NCBI GenBank assembly: GCA_018372435.1
Contig: JAHAJA010000033.1
Location: 1-46,161 of the forward strand
Length of the DNA stretch: 46,161 nucleotides
Direction: 5' to 3'
Source: Clostridiales bacterium
Lineage (GTDB): Bacteria; Bacillota; Clostridia; Lachnospirales; Lachnospiraceae
Shown here: one piece after another, positions 17,929-25,947 of the stretch
Position numbering within the stretch: position 1 is the first letter of the stretch
Layout: each line of letters starts with the position of its first letter
The notes under the pieces: model-generated
Databases searched by the model: none
The model's input: only the letters and a program-made list of their open reading frames with translations
Told to the model about the DNA's origin: nothing
Program-made: the position numbers and the translations under genes

Positions 17929-17993
17929 TGCAAAGTCAAAAAGAGATAGATTCCTACTCCATGCAAGTTCTATCTAGTTGACTTTGCATGGAG
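17929..17993 (-). promoter_or_regulatory. Attenuator: mutually exclusive stems in the MFS leader
   Basis: On the minus strand, stem A pairs CTCCATGCAA (17993-17984) with TTGCATGGAG (17966-17957). Stem B pairs TGCAAAGTCAA (17988-17978) with TTGACTTTGCA (17939-17929), plus the inner AGATAGA (17975-17969) with TCTATCT (17950-17944), directly followed by CTTTTT. A and B share residues inside the leader ORF, so both cannot form. Ribosome position on the leader would choose between them. The MFS ribosome site lies outside, which favours transcriptional over translational control (inference). Confidence 0.75.
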
Positions 17994-18015
17994 CCGTAGC
18001 AATACATAACCTCAT
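17974..18015 (-). CDS. 13-residue leader peptide of the MFS gene
   Basis: ATG at 18015 with a strong AAGGAGG site (18027-18021) encodes MRLCIATAPCKVN and stops with TAG at 17976-17974. Its codons for Pro-Cys-Lys-Val-Asn lie inside the competing stems. Short leader ORFs with embedded alternative hairpins are the known design of ribosome-targeting antibiotic-inducible resistance genes (erm, tet(M), msr and similar). The start, ribosome site, stop and structure all fit; I have not matched it to a described leader. Confidence 0.75.
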   Translation of the reverse strand: MRLCIATAPCKVN

Positions 18016-18058
18016 AATTACCTCCTTTTTCTTCTGTTTTTTACTATTCTTGTACTTT

Positions 18059-18087
18059 ATTATAATATAGGAAGACATTGTTTACAA
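18059..18087 (-). promoter_or_regulatory. Promoter of the attenuated MFS transcript
   Basis: On the minus strand: TTGTAA (18087-18082), a 17-bp spacer, TATAAT (18064-18059). Transcription would begin about 35-40 nt before the leader peptide ATG. Confidence 0.75.
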
Positions 18088-18137
18088 TCTTAATCATAAG
18101 TACGAAAGATATAGGAGTACTTAAATATATTAAGTAT

Positions 18138-18166
18138 TTACTCAATCGAACAAATTCGGTTATAAT
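18138..18166 (+). promoter_or_regulatory. Promoter candidate for the NIF3-like gene
   Basis: TTACTC (18138-18143), 17 bp, TATAAT (18161-18166), divergent from the MFS promoter. Confidence 0.5.
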
Positions 18167-18251
18167 TTGAGGAAGGTAATGTTGTGGAGTTTAGGATAGG
18201 GACTTTGCAAACGCAATAGGAAGAAAATAAAAAAGAATAAGGAGCAACGAT

Positions 18252-18581
18252 ATGCAGTTTGAATATTTTAAATTAGAAATCTTCATACCAGAAACACATC
18301 TAGAAATATTACAAAAAGCATTAATGGAAGTGGATGCTGGTCATATTGGGAATTATGATTGTTGTTTATCCTATAGTAAAGTAATTGGTTGTTGGCGTCC
18401 TCTAGATGGAACAACACCGTATATTGGATCTGTGGGTGAGATAAGCGCAGAACCTGAATTGAAAGTTGAAGTATGCTGTAAAGCAAAAAGATTGCAAGAA
18501 ACGAAATCGGCAATTAAGAAGGTTCATCCATATGAAGAACCAGTAATTAATGTAATACCGTTATATGAAACAGGATTATAG
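18252..18581 (+). CDS. NIF3/YqfO insert-like small protein (CutA-like fold)
   Basis: A 109-residue stand-alone domain. The segments HIGNYDCCLSYSKVIGCWRP, GTTPYIGSVGEI and the terminal HPYEEPVINVIPL match the PII/CutA-like domain inserted in NIF3 family proteins such as YqfO. Such stand-alone copies are often labelled 'divalent cation tolerance' or NGG1-interacting, but no function is proven. The ATG follows AAGGAG. Confidence 0.82.
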   Translation: MQFEYFKLEIFIPETHLEILQKALMEVDAGHIGNYDCCLSYSKVIGCWRPLDGTTPYIGSVGEISAEPELKVEVCCKAKRLQETKSAIKKVHPYEEPVINVIPLYETGL

Positions 18582-18639
18582 CGAAATCTAAACGTTAAGC
18601 TTATTGCATTCTCTTGATAAGAGAGTTATAATAATTGAT

Positions 18640-18689
18640 AAAACTGTAAACCATTAGTATAGATAACTATATTGATAGTTTGCAGTTTT
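18640..18689 (+). other. Imperfect stem-loop downstream of the NIF3-like gene
   Basis: AAAACTGTAAAC (18640-18651) pairs with GTTTGCAGTTTT (18678-18689), and TTGCAT/ATGCAA flank it. The end in TTTTA may make it a weak terminator. I found no c-di-AMP riboswitch core here despite the ktr gene downstream. Confidence 0.5.
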
Positions 18690-18748
18690 ATGCAATAGGA
18701 AAACGGGTTCTATTACATAAAATCGCTCCACTATGGATGTGTACTCGC

Positions 18749-18777
18749 TTGAGAAAATAATACAGTAGTGGTAGAAT
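18749..18777 (+). promoter_or_regulatory. ktrBA promoter
   Basis: TTGAGA (18749-18754), a 17-bp spacer, TAGAAT (18772-18777). Initiation near 18784 would place the AAGGGCA/TGCCCTT hairpin (18786-18813) at the very 5' end of the mRNA. Confidence 0.65.
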
Positions 18778-18785
18778 GTCTTACT

Positions 18786-18813
18786 AAGGGCAAAAAAAGT
18801 ACTTATGCCCTTG
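18786..18813 (+). other. 5'-end hairpin of the ktrBA mRNA
   Basis: AAGGGCA (18786-18792) pairs with TGCCCTT (18806-18812) around an A-rich loop, ending about 7 nt before the GGAGGA ribosome site. It could stabilise the transcript or tune initiation. Confidence 0.5.
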
Positions 18814-18829
18814 ATGGTTGGAGGAAATA

Positions 18830-20206
18830 ATGAAAGAAAAATTAAAGAAGATTAAGTTCTCGACGACCCAGATGATCGTATTTGGTTTCTTGGCAGCAAT
18901 ACTAATTGGAACTGCACTATTAATGCTACCGTTTGCGACTAAACCAGGGGAGACTACGACCTTAATCGATGCCATGTTCACGGCAACAACATCAATTTGT
19001 GTTACTGGATTGGTTACAGTTAATACACTCTCACATTGGACAACATTCGGTCATGTTGTAATACTTATTCTGATACAATTTGGTGGGCTTGGAGTTGTAA
19101 CATTTACAACAACAATATTATTGATGATGAGAAAACGTATTACATTGCGAGAGAGATTATTAATCCAAGAAGCGTATAACCTAGATACATTAAGAGGCCT
19201 AGTACGCCTTACCATTAAAATTATGAAAGGAACATTTGTGGTAGAGGGTATTGGGGCTTTATTATATAGTATTGCATTCATTCCTAAGTATGGATTCGTA
19301 TCTGGATTAGGAAGAGCAATATTTAATTCTATATCAGCATTCTGTAATGCCGGTATGGATATTCTAGGAGATTATAGTTTGGCAGAATACGTGACTAGTC
19401 CATTGGTTAACTTTACGACAATGGCGCTTATAATTCTAGGTGGTATTGGATTCCCCGTTTGGTGGGATGTTGTAACCAAATTAAAAAAATCTTTTAAAGA
19501 TAAATTTAGTCTCAAATCTTTTGCACGTAGTCTTAGACTACATACAAAGATTGCAGTTGGTACAACAGTTTTGTTAATCGCTTTTGGTACGGTTGCGATT
19601 TTCATTATGGAGTATCATAATAAAGGAACAATAGGAAATCTGAATTTTGGACAAAAAATTATGGCATCTATGTTTCAATCTGTTACCACAAGAACTGCTG
19701 GTTTCTTAACAGTTCCTCAGGAGAATTTATCAAGTGACTCTGCATTTATTTCAATTATTCTGATGTTCATTGGTGGGTCGCCATCAGGTACAGCAGGTGG
19801 TATTAAGACAGTAACGTTTGCTATGATCTTCTTGGCAGCTTACTCTATAATTAGAGGTAAGCAAGATGTTGAACTTTGTAGAAGAAAGATTGCAGATTTC
19901 TATATTAAGAAGGCGCTTGCTGTCATTCTAGTAAGTGCATCTGTATTATTTGTTTCAACCATATTTCTTTCAGTTGTCGAGGGCGGTGAATTCCTTGATA
20001 TTCTGTTCGAAACAACGTCTGCATTAGCGACTGTAGGTTTATCAAGAAACTTAACTCCATCACTCAGTACGCTTGGTAAATTTATAATAATAGTAACAAT
20101 GTATCTTGGACGTATTGGACCTATGTCGATGGCGTTAGCTTTCAATTTAAGAGGTGTAAAAGAGAATTCAAGACATTTACCAGGGGAGAATATATCAGTA
20201 GGTTAG
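18830..20206 (+). CDS. ktrB: Potassium uptake channel subunit KtrB (TrkH family)
   Basis: A 458-residue membrane protein with four membrane-pore-membrane repeats. The four filter loops are visible: TSICVTGLVT, SAFCNAGMD, TTRTAGF and ALATVGLS. It conducts K+ (often Na+-assisted) when gated by the KtrA ring. The ATG at 18830 follows TGGAGGA; an in-frame TTG at 18818 overlaps that site and is rejected. ktrA follows 101 bp later. In Firmicutes Ktr systems are inhibited by c-di-AMP, whose synthase gene is at 25069. Confidence 0.94.
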   Translation: MKEKLKKIKFSTTQMIVFGFLAAILIGTALLMLPFATKPGETTTLIDAMFTATTSICVTGLVTVNTLSHWTTFGHVVILILIQFGGLGVVTFTTTILLMMRKRITLRERLLIQEAYNLDTLRGLVRLTIKIMKGTFVVEGIGALLYSIAFIPKYGFVSGLGRAIFNSISAFCNAGMDILGDYSLAEYVTSPLVNFTTMALIILGGIGFPVWWDVVTKLKKSFKDKFSLKSFARSLRLHTKIAVGTTVLLIAFGTVAIFIMEYHNKGTIGNLNFGQKIMASMFQSVTTRTAGFLTVPQENLSSDSAFISIILMFIGGSPSGTAGGIKTVTFAMIFLAAYSIIRGKQDVELCRRKIADFYIKKALAVILVSASVLFVSTIFLSVVEGGEFLDILFETTSALATVGLSRNLTPSLSTLGKFIIIVTMYLGRIGPMSMALAFNLRGVKENSRHLPGENISVG

Positions 20207-20254
20207 TAGATAAACTTAAAAGTAGGTTGTCTATTAGACAGTAGTGTAACAAAT

Positions 20255-20268
20255 CGCGGATATCCGCG
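20255..20268. repeat. Perfect 14-bp palindrome between ktrB and ktrA
   Basis: CGCGGATATCCGCG, GC-rich in an AT-rich setting, extended outward by AAAT/GATTT-type pairing. It lies about 40 bp before the ktrA start and could be an operator or an mRNA hairpin. Confidence 0.75.
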
Positions 20269-20307
20269 TGATTTAGATAAATGTGTCAGAAGGGCATGGT
20301 GGATAGA

Positions 20308-20970
20308 ATGGCAAATAAAGAGTTTGTAGTATTTGGATTAGGAAGATTTGGAAAGAGCGTTGCAACCACATTAGCAGATAGTGGTTGTGAGGTATTAGTT
20401 GTGGATGATAGTGAAGACAAAATTCAAGAGATGGCTGACATCGTAACATACGCAGTAAAAGCTAACGTTACCGATGTTGATACGATGGAAACTCTAGGAA
20501 TTAGTAATTTTGATGGTGCTATCGTTGCAATCGGTGAAAATCTAGAAGCAAGCGTTATGGTTACGATATTAGCAAAAGAACTTGGTATTCCGTATGTTCT
20601 CGCAAAAGCGCAAAACGACTTACATGCTAAGATTTTGAAAAAGGTTGGAGCAGATATGGTTGTGTTCCCAGAAAAGGAAACAGGAATACGTATTGCAAAC
20701 AATTTATTATTAGGTAATTTCTTCGATGCAGTGGAACTTTCGTCTACATTCAGTATGATGGAGATTGGGGCATTATCAGAGTGGGATGGACATAGTCTAA
20801 GAGAGTTAAACCTACGTGCCAAATATAAAGTTAATGTAATTGGTATGAAGAAAAACGGAGTATTAGATATTAATCCTGATGCAGATTCAGCAGTTTCTAA
20901 GAATGATATTCTTGTTATGATCGGTAAGAATGAAACATTGAATAAGCTTGCAAGTATGCACAGTAAATAG
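20308..20970 (+). CDS. ktrA: Potassium uptake regulatory subunit KtrA (RCK)
   Basis: A 220-residue cytoplasmic gating ring subunit. The RCK_N domain has the nucleotide motif FGLGRFGKSVA, then VVDDSEDKIQEMAD. A C-terminal RCK_C domain (about 135-220, ELSSTFSMMEIGALSEW to ILVMIGKNE) is the site where c-di-AMP binds in homologues. The ATG at 20308 gives the standard MANKEFVVFGLGRFG start; the in-frame ATGs at 20281 and 20296 are less likely. Confidence 0.92.
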   Translation: MANKEFVVFGLGRFGKSVATTLADSGCEVLVVDDSEDKIQEMADIVTYAVKANVTDVDTMETLGISNFDGAIVAIGENLEASVMVTILAKELGIPYVLAKAQNDLHAKILKKVGADMVVFPEKETGIRIANNLLLGNFFDAVELSSTFSMMEIGALSEWDGHSLRELNLRAKYKVNVIGMKKNGVLDINPDADSAVSKNDILVMIGKNETLNKLASMHSK

Positions 20971-21021
20971 TAAGAAGAAATAGACAATAAGAGTTTCGTA
21001 ATTGTCTTGTAAGGAGAAAGT

Positions 21022-21816
21022 ATGATTACCAGCTCAAGTAATAATCAGATTAAAAATCTGATTGCACTTTTGAAGAAGGCAAAGACCAGAAACAGTCAGA
21101 AAGAATTCGTAATTGAAGGTATTAAGATGTTTGAAGAGACGGATTCTAGCAATTTGGTTAAGGCCTATGTAACAGAAAGTTTTTATCAAGATAGATTGCA
21201 TGAAAATCCTGCATATTTTGATTCATTTGCATATGAAATTGTAGCGGATAAGGTATTATGTGATGCAGCAGAAACAACTACACCACAGGGAGTACTAGCA
21301 ATCGTGAAGCAACCAACATATAACTACCAGGAATTAATTACACATGACGAAGCTAACTTATTATTACTTGAAGATGTTCGTGATCCAGGCAACATGGGCA
21401 CAATAATACGTACCGCAGAAGGTGCTGGTATAACTGGAGTTATTATTAGCAAGGAATCTGTGGACATCTTTAATCCAAAAGTAGTTCGCTCTACAATGGG
21501 GGCATTATATCGAATGCCATTTGTCTATGTTGAAGATTTTGTGGGGGCATTAGAAGAGATGAAACAACAAGGCATCACAATCTATGCTTCTCATCTTGCA
21601 GCCAAGAACTATTATGATGAAGAAGAATATACGAATAAGACAGGAATTATCATTGGCAATGAAGCAAATGGAATTTCTGACGAAGCAAGTAAGGTGGCAA
21701 CACGTTTGATTAAGATTCCGATGGAGGGAAAAGTAGAATCCCTGAATGCTGGTGTAGCTGCATCTATACTTATGTATGAAGTTTATCGTCAAAAACGAAA
21801 CAAAATTAAAAATTGA
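21022..21816 (+). CDS. SpoU/TrmH-family RNA 2'-O-methyltransferase
   Basis: 264 residues. An N-terminal L30e-like substrate-binding domain (about 1-100, with RNSQKEFVIEGIKMFEE) precedes the knotted SPOUT domain with motif 1 DVRDPGNMGTIIRTAEGAG, motif 2 IIIGNEANGIS and motif 3 IPMEGKVESLNAGVAASI. Members methylate rRNA ribose, for example RlmB or TsnR-like; the exact target is not readable. The ATG follows TAAGGAG, and a terminator follows. Confidence 0.9.
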   Translation: MITSSSNNQIKNLIALLKKAKTRNSQKEFVIEGIKMFEETDSSNLVKAYVTESFYQDRLHENPAYFDSFAYEIVADKVLCDAAETTTPQGVLAIVKQPTYNYQELITHDEANLLLLEDVRDPGNMGTIIRTAEGAGITGVIISKESVDIFNPKVVRSTMGALYRMPFVYVEDFVGALEEMKQQGITIYASHLAAKNYYDEEEYTNKTGIIIGNEANGISDEASKVATRLIKIPMEGKVESLNAGVAASILMYEVYRQKRNKIKN

Positions 21817-21840
21817 TTAAAAATACAATATATCCATATT

Positions 21841-21876
21841 AAAAATGCGAAAAACAACCTGTTTTTCGTATTTTTG
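21841..21876 (+). terminator. Terminator of the TrmH-family gene
   Basis: AAAATGCGAAAAAC pairs with GTTTTTCGTATTTT (one G-U pair), followed by T residues. Confidence 0.85.
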
Positions 21877-21890
21877 CTACTAAGGGTATA

Positions 21891-21919
21891 TTGTAATTAG
21901 TGGAAGTATGAAGTAAAAT
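21891..21919 (+). promoter_or_regulatory. Promoter candidate for the NfeD-SPFH pair
   Basis: TTGTAA (21891-21896), 17 bp, TAAAAT (21914-21919). Confidence 0.5.
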
Positions 21920-21984
21920 AGATATAACGTGTGGAGGAGGTAGGAATTAATTTCCGCATAGAGAATGTAGAAAGGGGATAAGAT

Positions 21985-22410
21985 ATGGAATCTTTTTACT
22001 GGTTGATAGCAGTAGCGGTACTTTTAATTATTGAAATCACTACACTAGGATTAACAACGATTTGGTTTGCAGGTGGAGCGTTAATAGCATTCCTTGCATC
22101 CATACTAGGAGCTAGCTACTTAATACAATTTATACTCTTTGTTGTAGTTTCAGTGATTCTTTTGTGCTTTACGAGACCGCTCGCTTTGCGTTATTTTAAT
22201 AATCATAGAGCAAGAACCAATTATGAGAGCATCATTGGACAGACTGCAAAGGTTACATCAACAATTGATAATTTCAATCAAACTGGTTCTGCAAATGTTG
22301 GAGGACAGGAATGGACAGCAAGAGCAGAACGAGATGAGGATATTATCGAACCAGATACACTGGTAAAGATTATTACAATTAAGGGTGTTAAATTAATTGT
22401 AACAAGGTAA
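21985..22410 (+). CDS. Short NfeD-family membrane protein
   Basis: A 141-residue NfeD protein of the short class without a ClpP-like protease domain. Three hydrophobic helices (about 3-70) lead into an OB-fold domain (about 80-141; IIGQTAKVTSTI, VGGQEWTARAERDEDI, VKIITIKGVKLIV). Such proteins pair with SPFH proteins in membrane microdomains. The SPFH gene follows 39 bp later, so they form one operon. Confidence 0.9.
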   Translation: MESFYWLIAVAVLLIIEITTLGLTTIWFAGGALIAFLASILGASYLIQFILFVVVSVILLCFTRPLALRYFNNHRARTNYESIIGQTAKVTSTIDNFNQTGSANVGGQEWTARAERDEDIIEPDTLVKIITIKGVKLIVTR

Positions 22411-22449
22411 CTATTAAAATAGAATGTTAATGAATGGAGGAAGTAAAAT

Positions 22450-23379
22450 ATGGATATTTGGCAATTGATTGGTATAGGATTTATAGTTATTATTTTAATT
22501 ATCCTTGCATCTTGTGTCAAAATCGTACCACAAGCGCATGCATATGTTTTAGAAAGATTAGGTGGATATCAGGGAACTTGGAACGTAGGTGTACATTTTA
22601 AAGTACCGTTTATTGATCGTGTTGCTAAGAAAATAGTATTAAAGGAACAAGTTGTTGATTTTGCTCCTCAACCTGTAATTACGAAGGATAATGTTACAAT
22701 GAGAATTGATACCGTTGTATTTTTCCAGATTACAGATCCTAAATTATTTGCATATGGTGTTGAAAACCCAATTATGGCTATTGAGAATTTGACAGCTACA
22801 ACATTAAGAAATATTATTGGTGATCTAGAACTTGATCAAACACTCACATCAAGAGAGATTATTAATACGAAGATGCGTGTATCACTTGATACAGCAACAG
22901 ATCCTTGGGGTATCAAAGTTAACCGAGTAGAACTTAAGAACATAATCCCACCGGCAGCTATTCAAGACGCGATGGAGAAACAGATGAAAGCAGAGCGTGA
23001 ACGTAGAGAAGCAATTCTTAGGGCTGAAGGTGAGAAGAAATCCACTGTACTTGTTGCAGAAGGTAAGAAAGAATCTGCAATACTTGAAGCACAGGGTGAG
23101 AAAGAAGCTGCAATACTTCGTGCAGAAGCTAAGAAAGAAGCTACAATTCGTGAAGCTGAAGGTCAAGCTCAAGCAATTGTTGCTGTACAACAGGCTAACG
23201 CAGATGGTATTCGTTTCTTGAATGAGGCAAAACCGGGTAATGCAGTGCTTCAATTAAAGAGTTTAGAAGCATTTGAAAAGGCTGCGGATGGTAAAGCAAC
23301 TAAAATTATCATTCCTTCAGAAATTCAAGGAATTGCAGGTCTTGTTAAGAGTGTAGTTGAGATTGGAAAAGAAAGTTAA
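22450..23379 (+). CDS. SPFH/stomatin-like protein (QmcA/HflK-type)
   Basis: 309 residues: an N-terminal membrane helix (about 5-22), an SPFH/PHB domain (about 25-190; VPQAHAYVLERLGGYQGTW, ITKDNVTMRIDTVVFFQI), then a coiled coil rich in E/A/K with degenerate ~11-residue repeats (about 185-240, EGEKK/EGKKE/QGEKE motifs). Forms membrane scaffolding rings with the NfeD partner. A paralogue-specific role is not predictable. Confidence 0.92.
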   Translation: MDIWQLIGIGFIVIILIILASCVKIVPQAHAYVLERLGGYQGTWNVGVHFKVPFIDRVAKKIVLKEQVVDFAPQPVITKDNVTMRIDTVVFFQITDPKLFAYGVENPIMAIENLTATTLRNIIGDLELDQTLTSREIINTKMRVSLDTATDPWGIKVNRVELKNIIPPAAIQDAMEKQMKAERERREAILRAEGEKKSTVLVAEGKKESAILEAQGEKEAAILRAEAKKEATIREAEGQAQAIVAVQQANADGIRFLNEAKPGNAVLQLKSLEAFEKAADGKATKIIIPSEIQGIAGLVKSVVEIGKES

Positions 23380-23397
23380 GCGGATATATAGATAATG

Positions 23398-23447
23398 AAA
23401 AGGTAATGATTCTAAGGCGTAATGTATATTAGAATCGTTACCTTTTT
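23398..23447 (+). terminator. Strong terminator of the NfeD-SPFH operon
   Basis: AAAGGTAATGATTCTAA (from 23399) pairs with TTAGAATCGTTACCTTT (ends about 23445), with one G-U pair, then Ts. Confidence 0.9.
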
Positions 23448-23511
23448 AACTGTTCACAGGGCTTCGGAATAAAGAGTTCTAAAAATAGTGCTCGAAATCG
23501 GACATCCTTTG

Positions 23512-23520
23512 TGGTATAAT
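23512..23520 (+). promoter_or_regulatory. Extended -10 promoter of the cdaA operon
   Basis: TGGTATAAT (23512-23520) is an extended -10 element; the hexamer 17 bp upstream (TCGAAA) is a poor -35. It lies just before the first gene of the run ending with the HPr gene. Confidence 0.6.
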
Positions 23521-23550
23521 GTTTTTGTATATTTTATTGGAGGTGAATCG

Positions 23551-23955
23551 ATGCTTGACAATAATAAAATAAAATTAATGACTAAGCTTGCTATATACGA
23601 GAAAAACGAAGGACAAGAGGATGTAAAATTAAGTAAATACTATAAGGCGGATTTTCTCAGATACCAAGTAATTAAGACTGTTGTAAGTGTAACTGTATCT
23701 TATCTATTGGTGTTATTAGTGGTAGCCTTCTATAGATCAGAGTATCTTATACAGAAAGCTGTAGAGCTAGATTACAAAGCTATAGGTACCAAAGTGTTAG
23801 GAATCTACATTATACTTTTGGTTATCTATTTATTTGGGACTATTGTTGGGTATTCATTCAAATTTGATTCATCAAGAAAAAGACTTTTTAAATATAGGAA
23901 AAACCTTAAGAAACTTCGTCAATATTACCGTAACGAAGAGAATGAACTGAAATAG
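23551..23955 (+). CDS. Uncharacterised two-helix membrane protein
   Basis: 134 residues. A soluble N-terminus (LMTKLAIYEKNEGQEDVKLS), a membrane helix at about 46-65 (VVSVTVSYLLVLLVVAFY), a second at about 83-103 (LGIYIILLVIYLFGTIVGYS) and a basic C-terminus. I recognise no domain. The ATG at 23551 has a perfect GGAGGTG site; the in-frame ATG at 23488 lies before the promoter -10 and is rejected. It is 14 bp before the next membrane protein gene and in line with cdaA. Confidence 0.75.
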   Translation: MLDNNKIKLMTKLAIYEKNEGQEDVKLSKYYKADFLRYQVIKTVVSVTVSYLLVLLVVAFYRSEYLIQKAVELDYKAIGTKVLGIYIILLVIYLFGTIVGYSFKFDSSRKRLFKYRKNLKKLRQYYRNEENELK

Positions 23956-23969
23956 GGAGAGTATAATAT

Positions 23970-25025
23970 ATGATGAGTTTACTCGTTTTGAAAGAAAGAC
24001 TAATTACAATATATCAAAAAATCGATGTGTATGCAAAACCAGTGATTCGATTCTTTATGGCACTTGTATTATTTATGGTAATTAATAGCTCATATGGTTA
24101 TGATTCACGTTTTAAGAGTATACCAGTTGTGTTATTATTATCATTATTCTGTGCTTTTTTACCAATACCAATAATGATAATAATTGCAGCCGTAATATCT
24201 TTTTTCCATTTTTATTTTGTATCGAAGATATTATCCATTTTAGTTGTGGTTGTATTCCTAATTCTGTATCTGCTATTTGCTCGATTTACGCCAAAGCAAG
24301 GGTACGTATTGGTATTAATGCCGATATGCTTTATACTAAATATACCTTATGTATTACCAATCTTATTAGGTGTTATAGCAACACCTATATCAATTATACC
24401 TGTTACCTGTGGAGTATTCCTTTATTTTTTCATTGCTATAGTGAAGCAAGCGGCACAGATAACAGTAACCTTAAGTGTTGAAGATACATTACAAGTCTAT
24501 ACTTATGTTATTGATGGTTTGAAATCGAATAAAGAAATGATATTAACGATAGCTATTTTTGCTATTGTAATGTTAATTACTTATATAATTCGTACAAGAA
24601 AGATAGATCATGCCTTTGATATTGCAATTGCAGCTGGTGTTGTTGTGAATATATTGGTTTTCTTGATTGGCGATTTACGTTTAGATATCCAAGATAAGAT
24701 ATTAACTTTAGTAATAGGTTCACTTATCTCGGGGGTACTTGTTTACATCATACAGTTTTTCCGTCTAACATTAGATTATACGGCTGTTGAATATGTGCAA
24801 TTTCAAGATGATGATTATTATTACTACGTAAAAGCGGTACCAAAGATGAAAATTACGGTACCACAAAAGAACATTACCAAGATAAATGAGAAAAAAGTTA
24901 CAGCTGATAGTGTTAATATTAAAGAACTTGTAAAGAATGAGTTATATGACGATTATGATGATCAAGATGATATATCAAATTACGATGAGTTTGATGAATA
25001 TATAGATGAAGATAAGAAGAGATAA
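23970..25025 (+). CDS. Uncharacterised polytopic membrane protein upstream of cdaA
   Basis: 351 residues with roughly eight to nine membrane helices between about 25 and 265, then a cytoplasmic tail ending in an Asp/Tyr-rich stretch (DDYDDQDDISNYDEFDEYID). No known domain seen. Two adjacent ATGs (23970, 23973) are possible starts. Its position directly before cdaA and cdaR (43 bp gap) suggests a link to c-di-AMP production or envelope homeostasis; that is context inference. Confidence 0.75.
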   Translation: MMSLLVLKERLITIYQKIDVYAKPVIRFFMALVLFMVINSSYGYDSRFKSIPVVLLLSLFCAFLPIPIMIIIAAVISFFHFYFVSKILSILVVVVFLILYLLFARFTPKQGYVLVLMPICFILNIPYVLPILLGVIATPISIIPVTCGVFLYFFIAIVKQAAQITVTLSVEDTLQVYTYVIDGLKSNKEMILTIAIFAIVMLITYIIRTRKIDHAFDIAIAAGVVVNILVFLIGDLRLDIQDKILTLVIGSLISGVLVYIIQFFRLTLDYTAVEYVQFQDDDYYYYVKAVPKMKITVPQKNITKINEKKVTADSVNIKELVKNELYDDYDDQDDISNYDEFDEYIDEDKKR

Positions 25026-25068
25026 CATATAGATTTTGTTGAAAATATGAGGCAAAGGTGCGAAGTAA

Positions 25069-25947
25069 ATGGAGACAATCAAGAGTTTTGTTAATGATTA
25101 TTTGGTATGGCTATCAATTCCAAAGTTAACACTAACCGATATTTTAGAGATATTAATATTGGCTTTTTTAATCTACCATATTGTTAATTGGATAAAGAGC
25201 ACTAGAGCATGGATGCTAGTAAAAGGGATTATCGTACTTTGCATTTTCAGTCTTATTGCCTCGATTTTGAATTTTAATGTAATTCTTTGGATTATATCAA
25301 AAACAATTAATGTTGGTATTATTGCAGTTGTTATATTATTCCAGCCTGAACTTAGGAAAGCGTTAGAACAATTAGGAAGAAAGAATATAGTATCTTCTTT
25401 CATTACATTCGATGATCAAAAGGAGAAGAATGAACGCTTCTCTGATAAGACGATATCAGAAATCGTCAGAGCAACGTTTGAGTTATCAAAGACAAAGACA
25501 GGTGCGCTGATGGTTATAGAACAAAATATTATCTTAAGCGAATACGAAAGAACTGGAATTAATATTGATTCAGCAATAAGTAGCCAGCTATTAATTAATA
25601 TTTTTGAACATAACACACCACTTCATGATGGGGCAGTTCTAATCCGAGGAAATCGAATCGTTGCGGCAACTTGTTATCTACCATTATCAGACAATATGGA
25701 ATTAAGTAAAGATTTAGGTACAAGACATAGAGCTGGAGTAGGTATTAGTGAAGTTTCTGATAGTTTAACAATTACAGTTTCTGAAGAAACAGGTAAAGTA
25801 TCTATCGCAATTGGTGGTGTTTTAATCCGAAATGTAGATGGTGATTATCTAAAGAATAAATTACAGTCATTACAAAGGAGATCTGGAGAAACGAAAAAAA
25901 TAAAATTATGGAGGGGAAGACTAAAGAATGAAAAGAAAATGGACTAA
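25069..25947 (+). CDS. cdaA: Diadenylate cyclase CdaA
   Basis: A 292-residue membrane enzyme converting two ATP to c-di-AMP. Three membrane helices (about 25-92) precede the DAC domain with its catalytic DGA (187-189, HDGAVLI) and RHR (219-221, GTRHRAGVG) motifs. c-di-AMP controls potassium and osmolyte transport and cell-wall homeostasis. The 3' end overlaps the start of cdaR by 20 bp, so translation is coupled, as in the usual cdaA-cdaR-glmM operon; here no glmM follows within the window. Confidence 0.95.
   Translation: METIKSFVNDYLVWLSIPKLTLTDILEILILAFLIYHIVNWIKSTRAWMLVKGIIVLCIFSLIASILNFNVILWIISKTINVGIIAVVILFQPELRKALEQLGRKNIVSSFITFDDQKEKNERFSDKTISEIVRATFELSKTKTGALMVIEQNIILSEYERTGINIDSAISSQLLINIFEHNTPLHDGAVLIRGNRIVAATCYLPLSDNMELSKDLGTRHRAGVGISEVSDSLTITVSEETGKVSIAIGGVLIRNVDGDYLKNKLQSLQRRSGETKKIKLWRGRLKNEKKMD

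Noticed and set aside
18582..18829. Possible c-di-AMP (ydaO) riboswitch before ktrB
   Set aside because: The conserved ydaO core and its GAACC-type segments are not visible; only simple hairpins and a promoter are seen.
22882..23253. Antisense frame over the SPFH coiled-coil region
   Set aside because: Shadow of the E/A/K-rich repeat codons; no ribosome site or domain.
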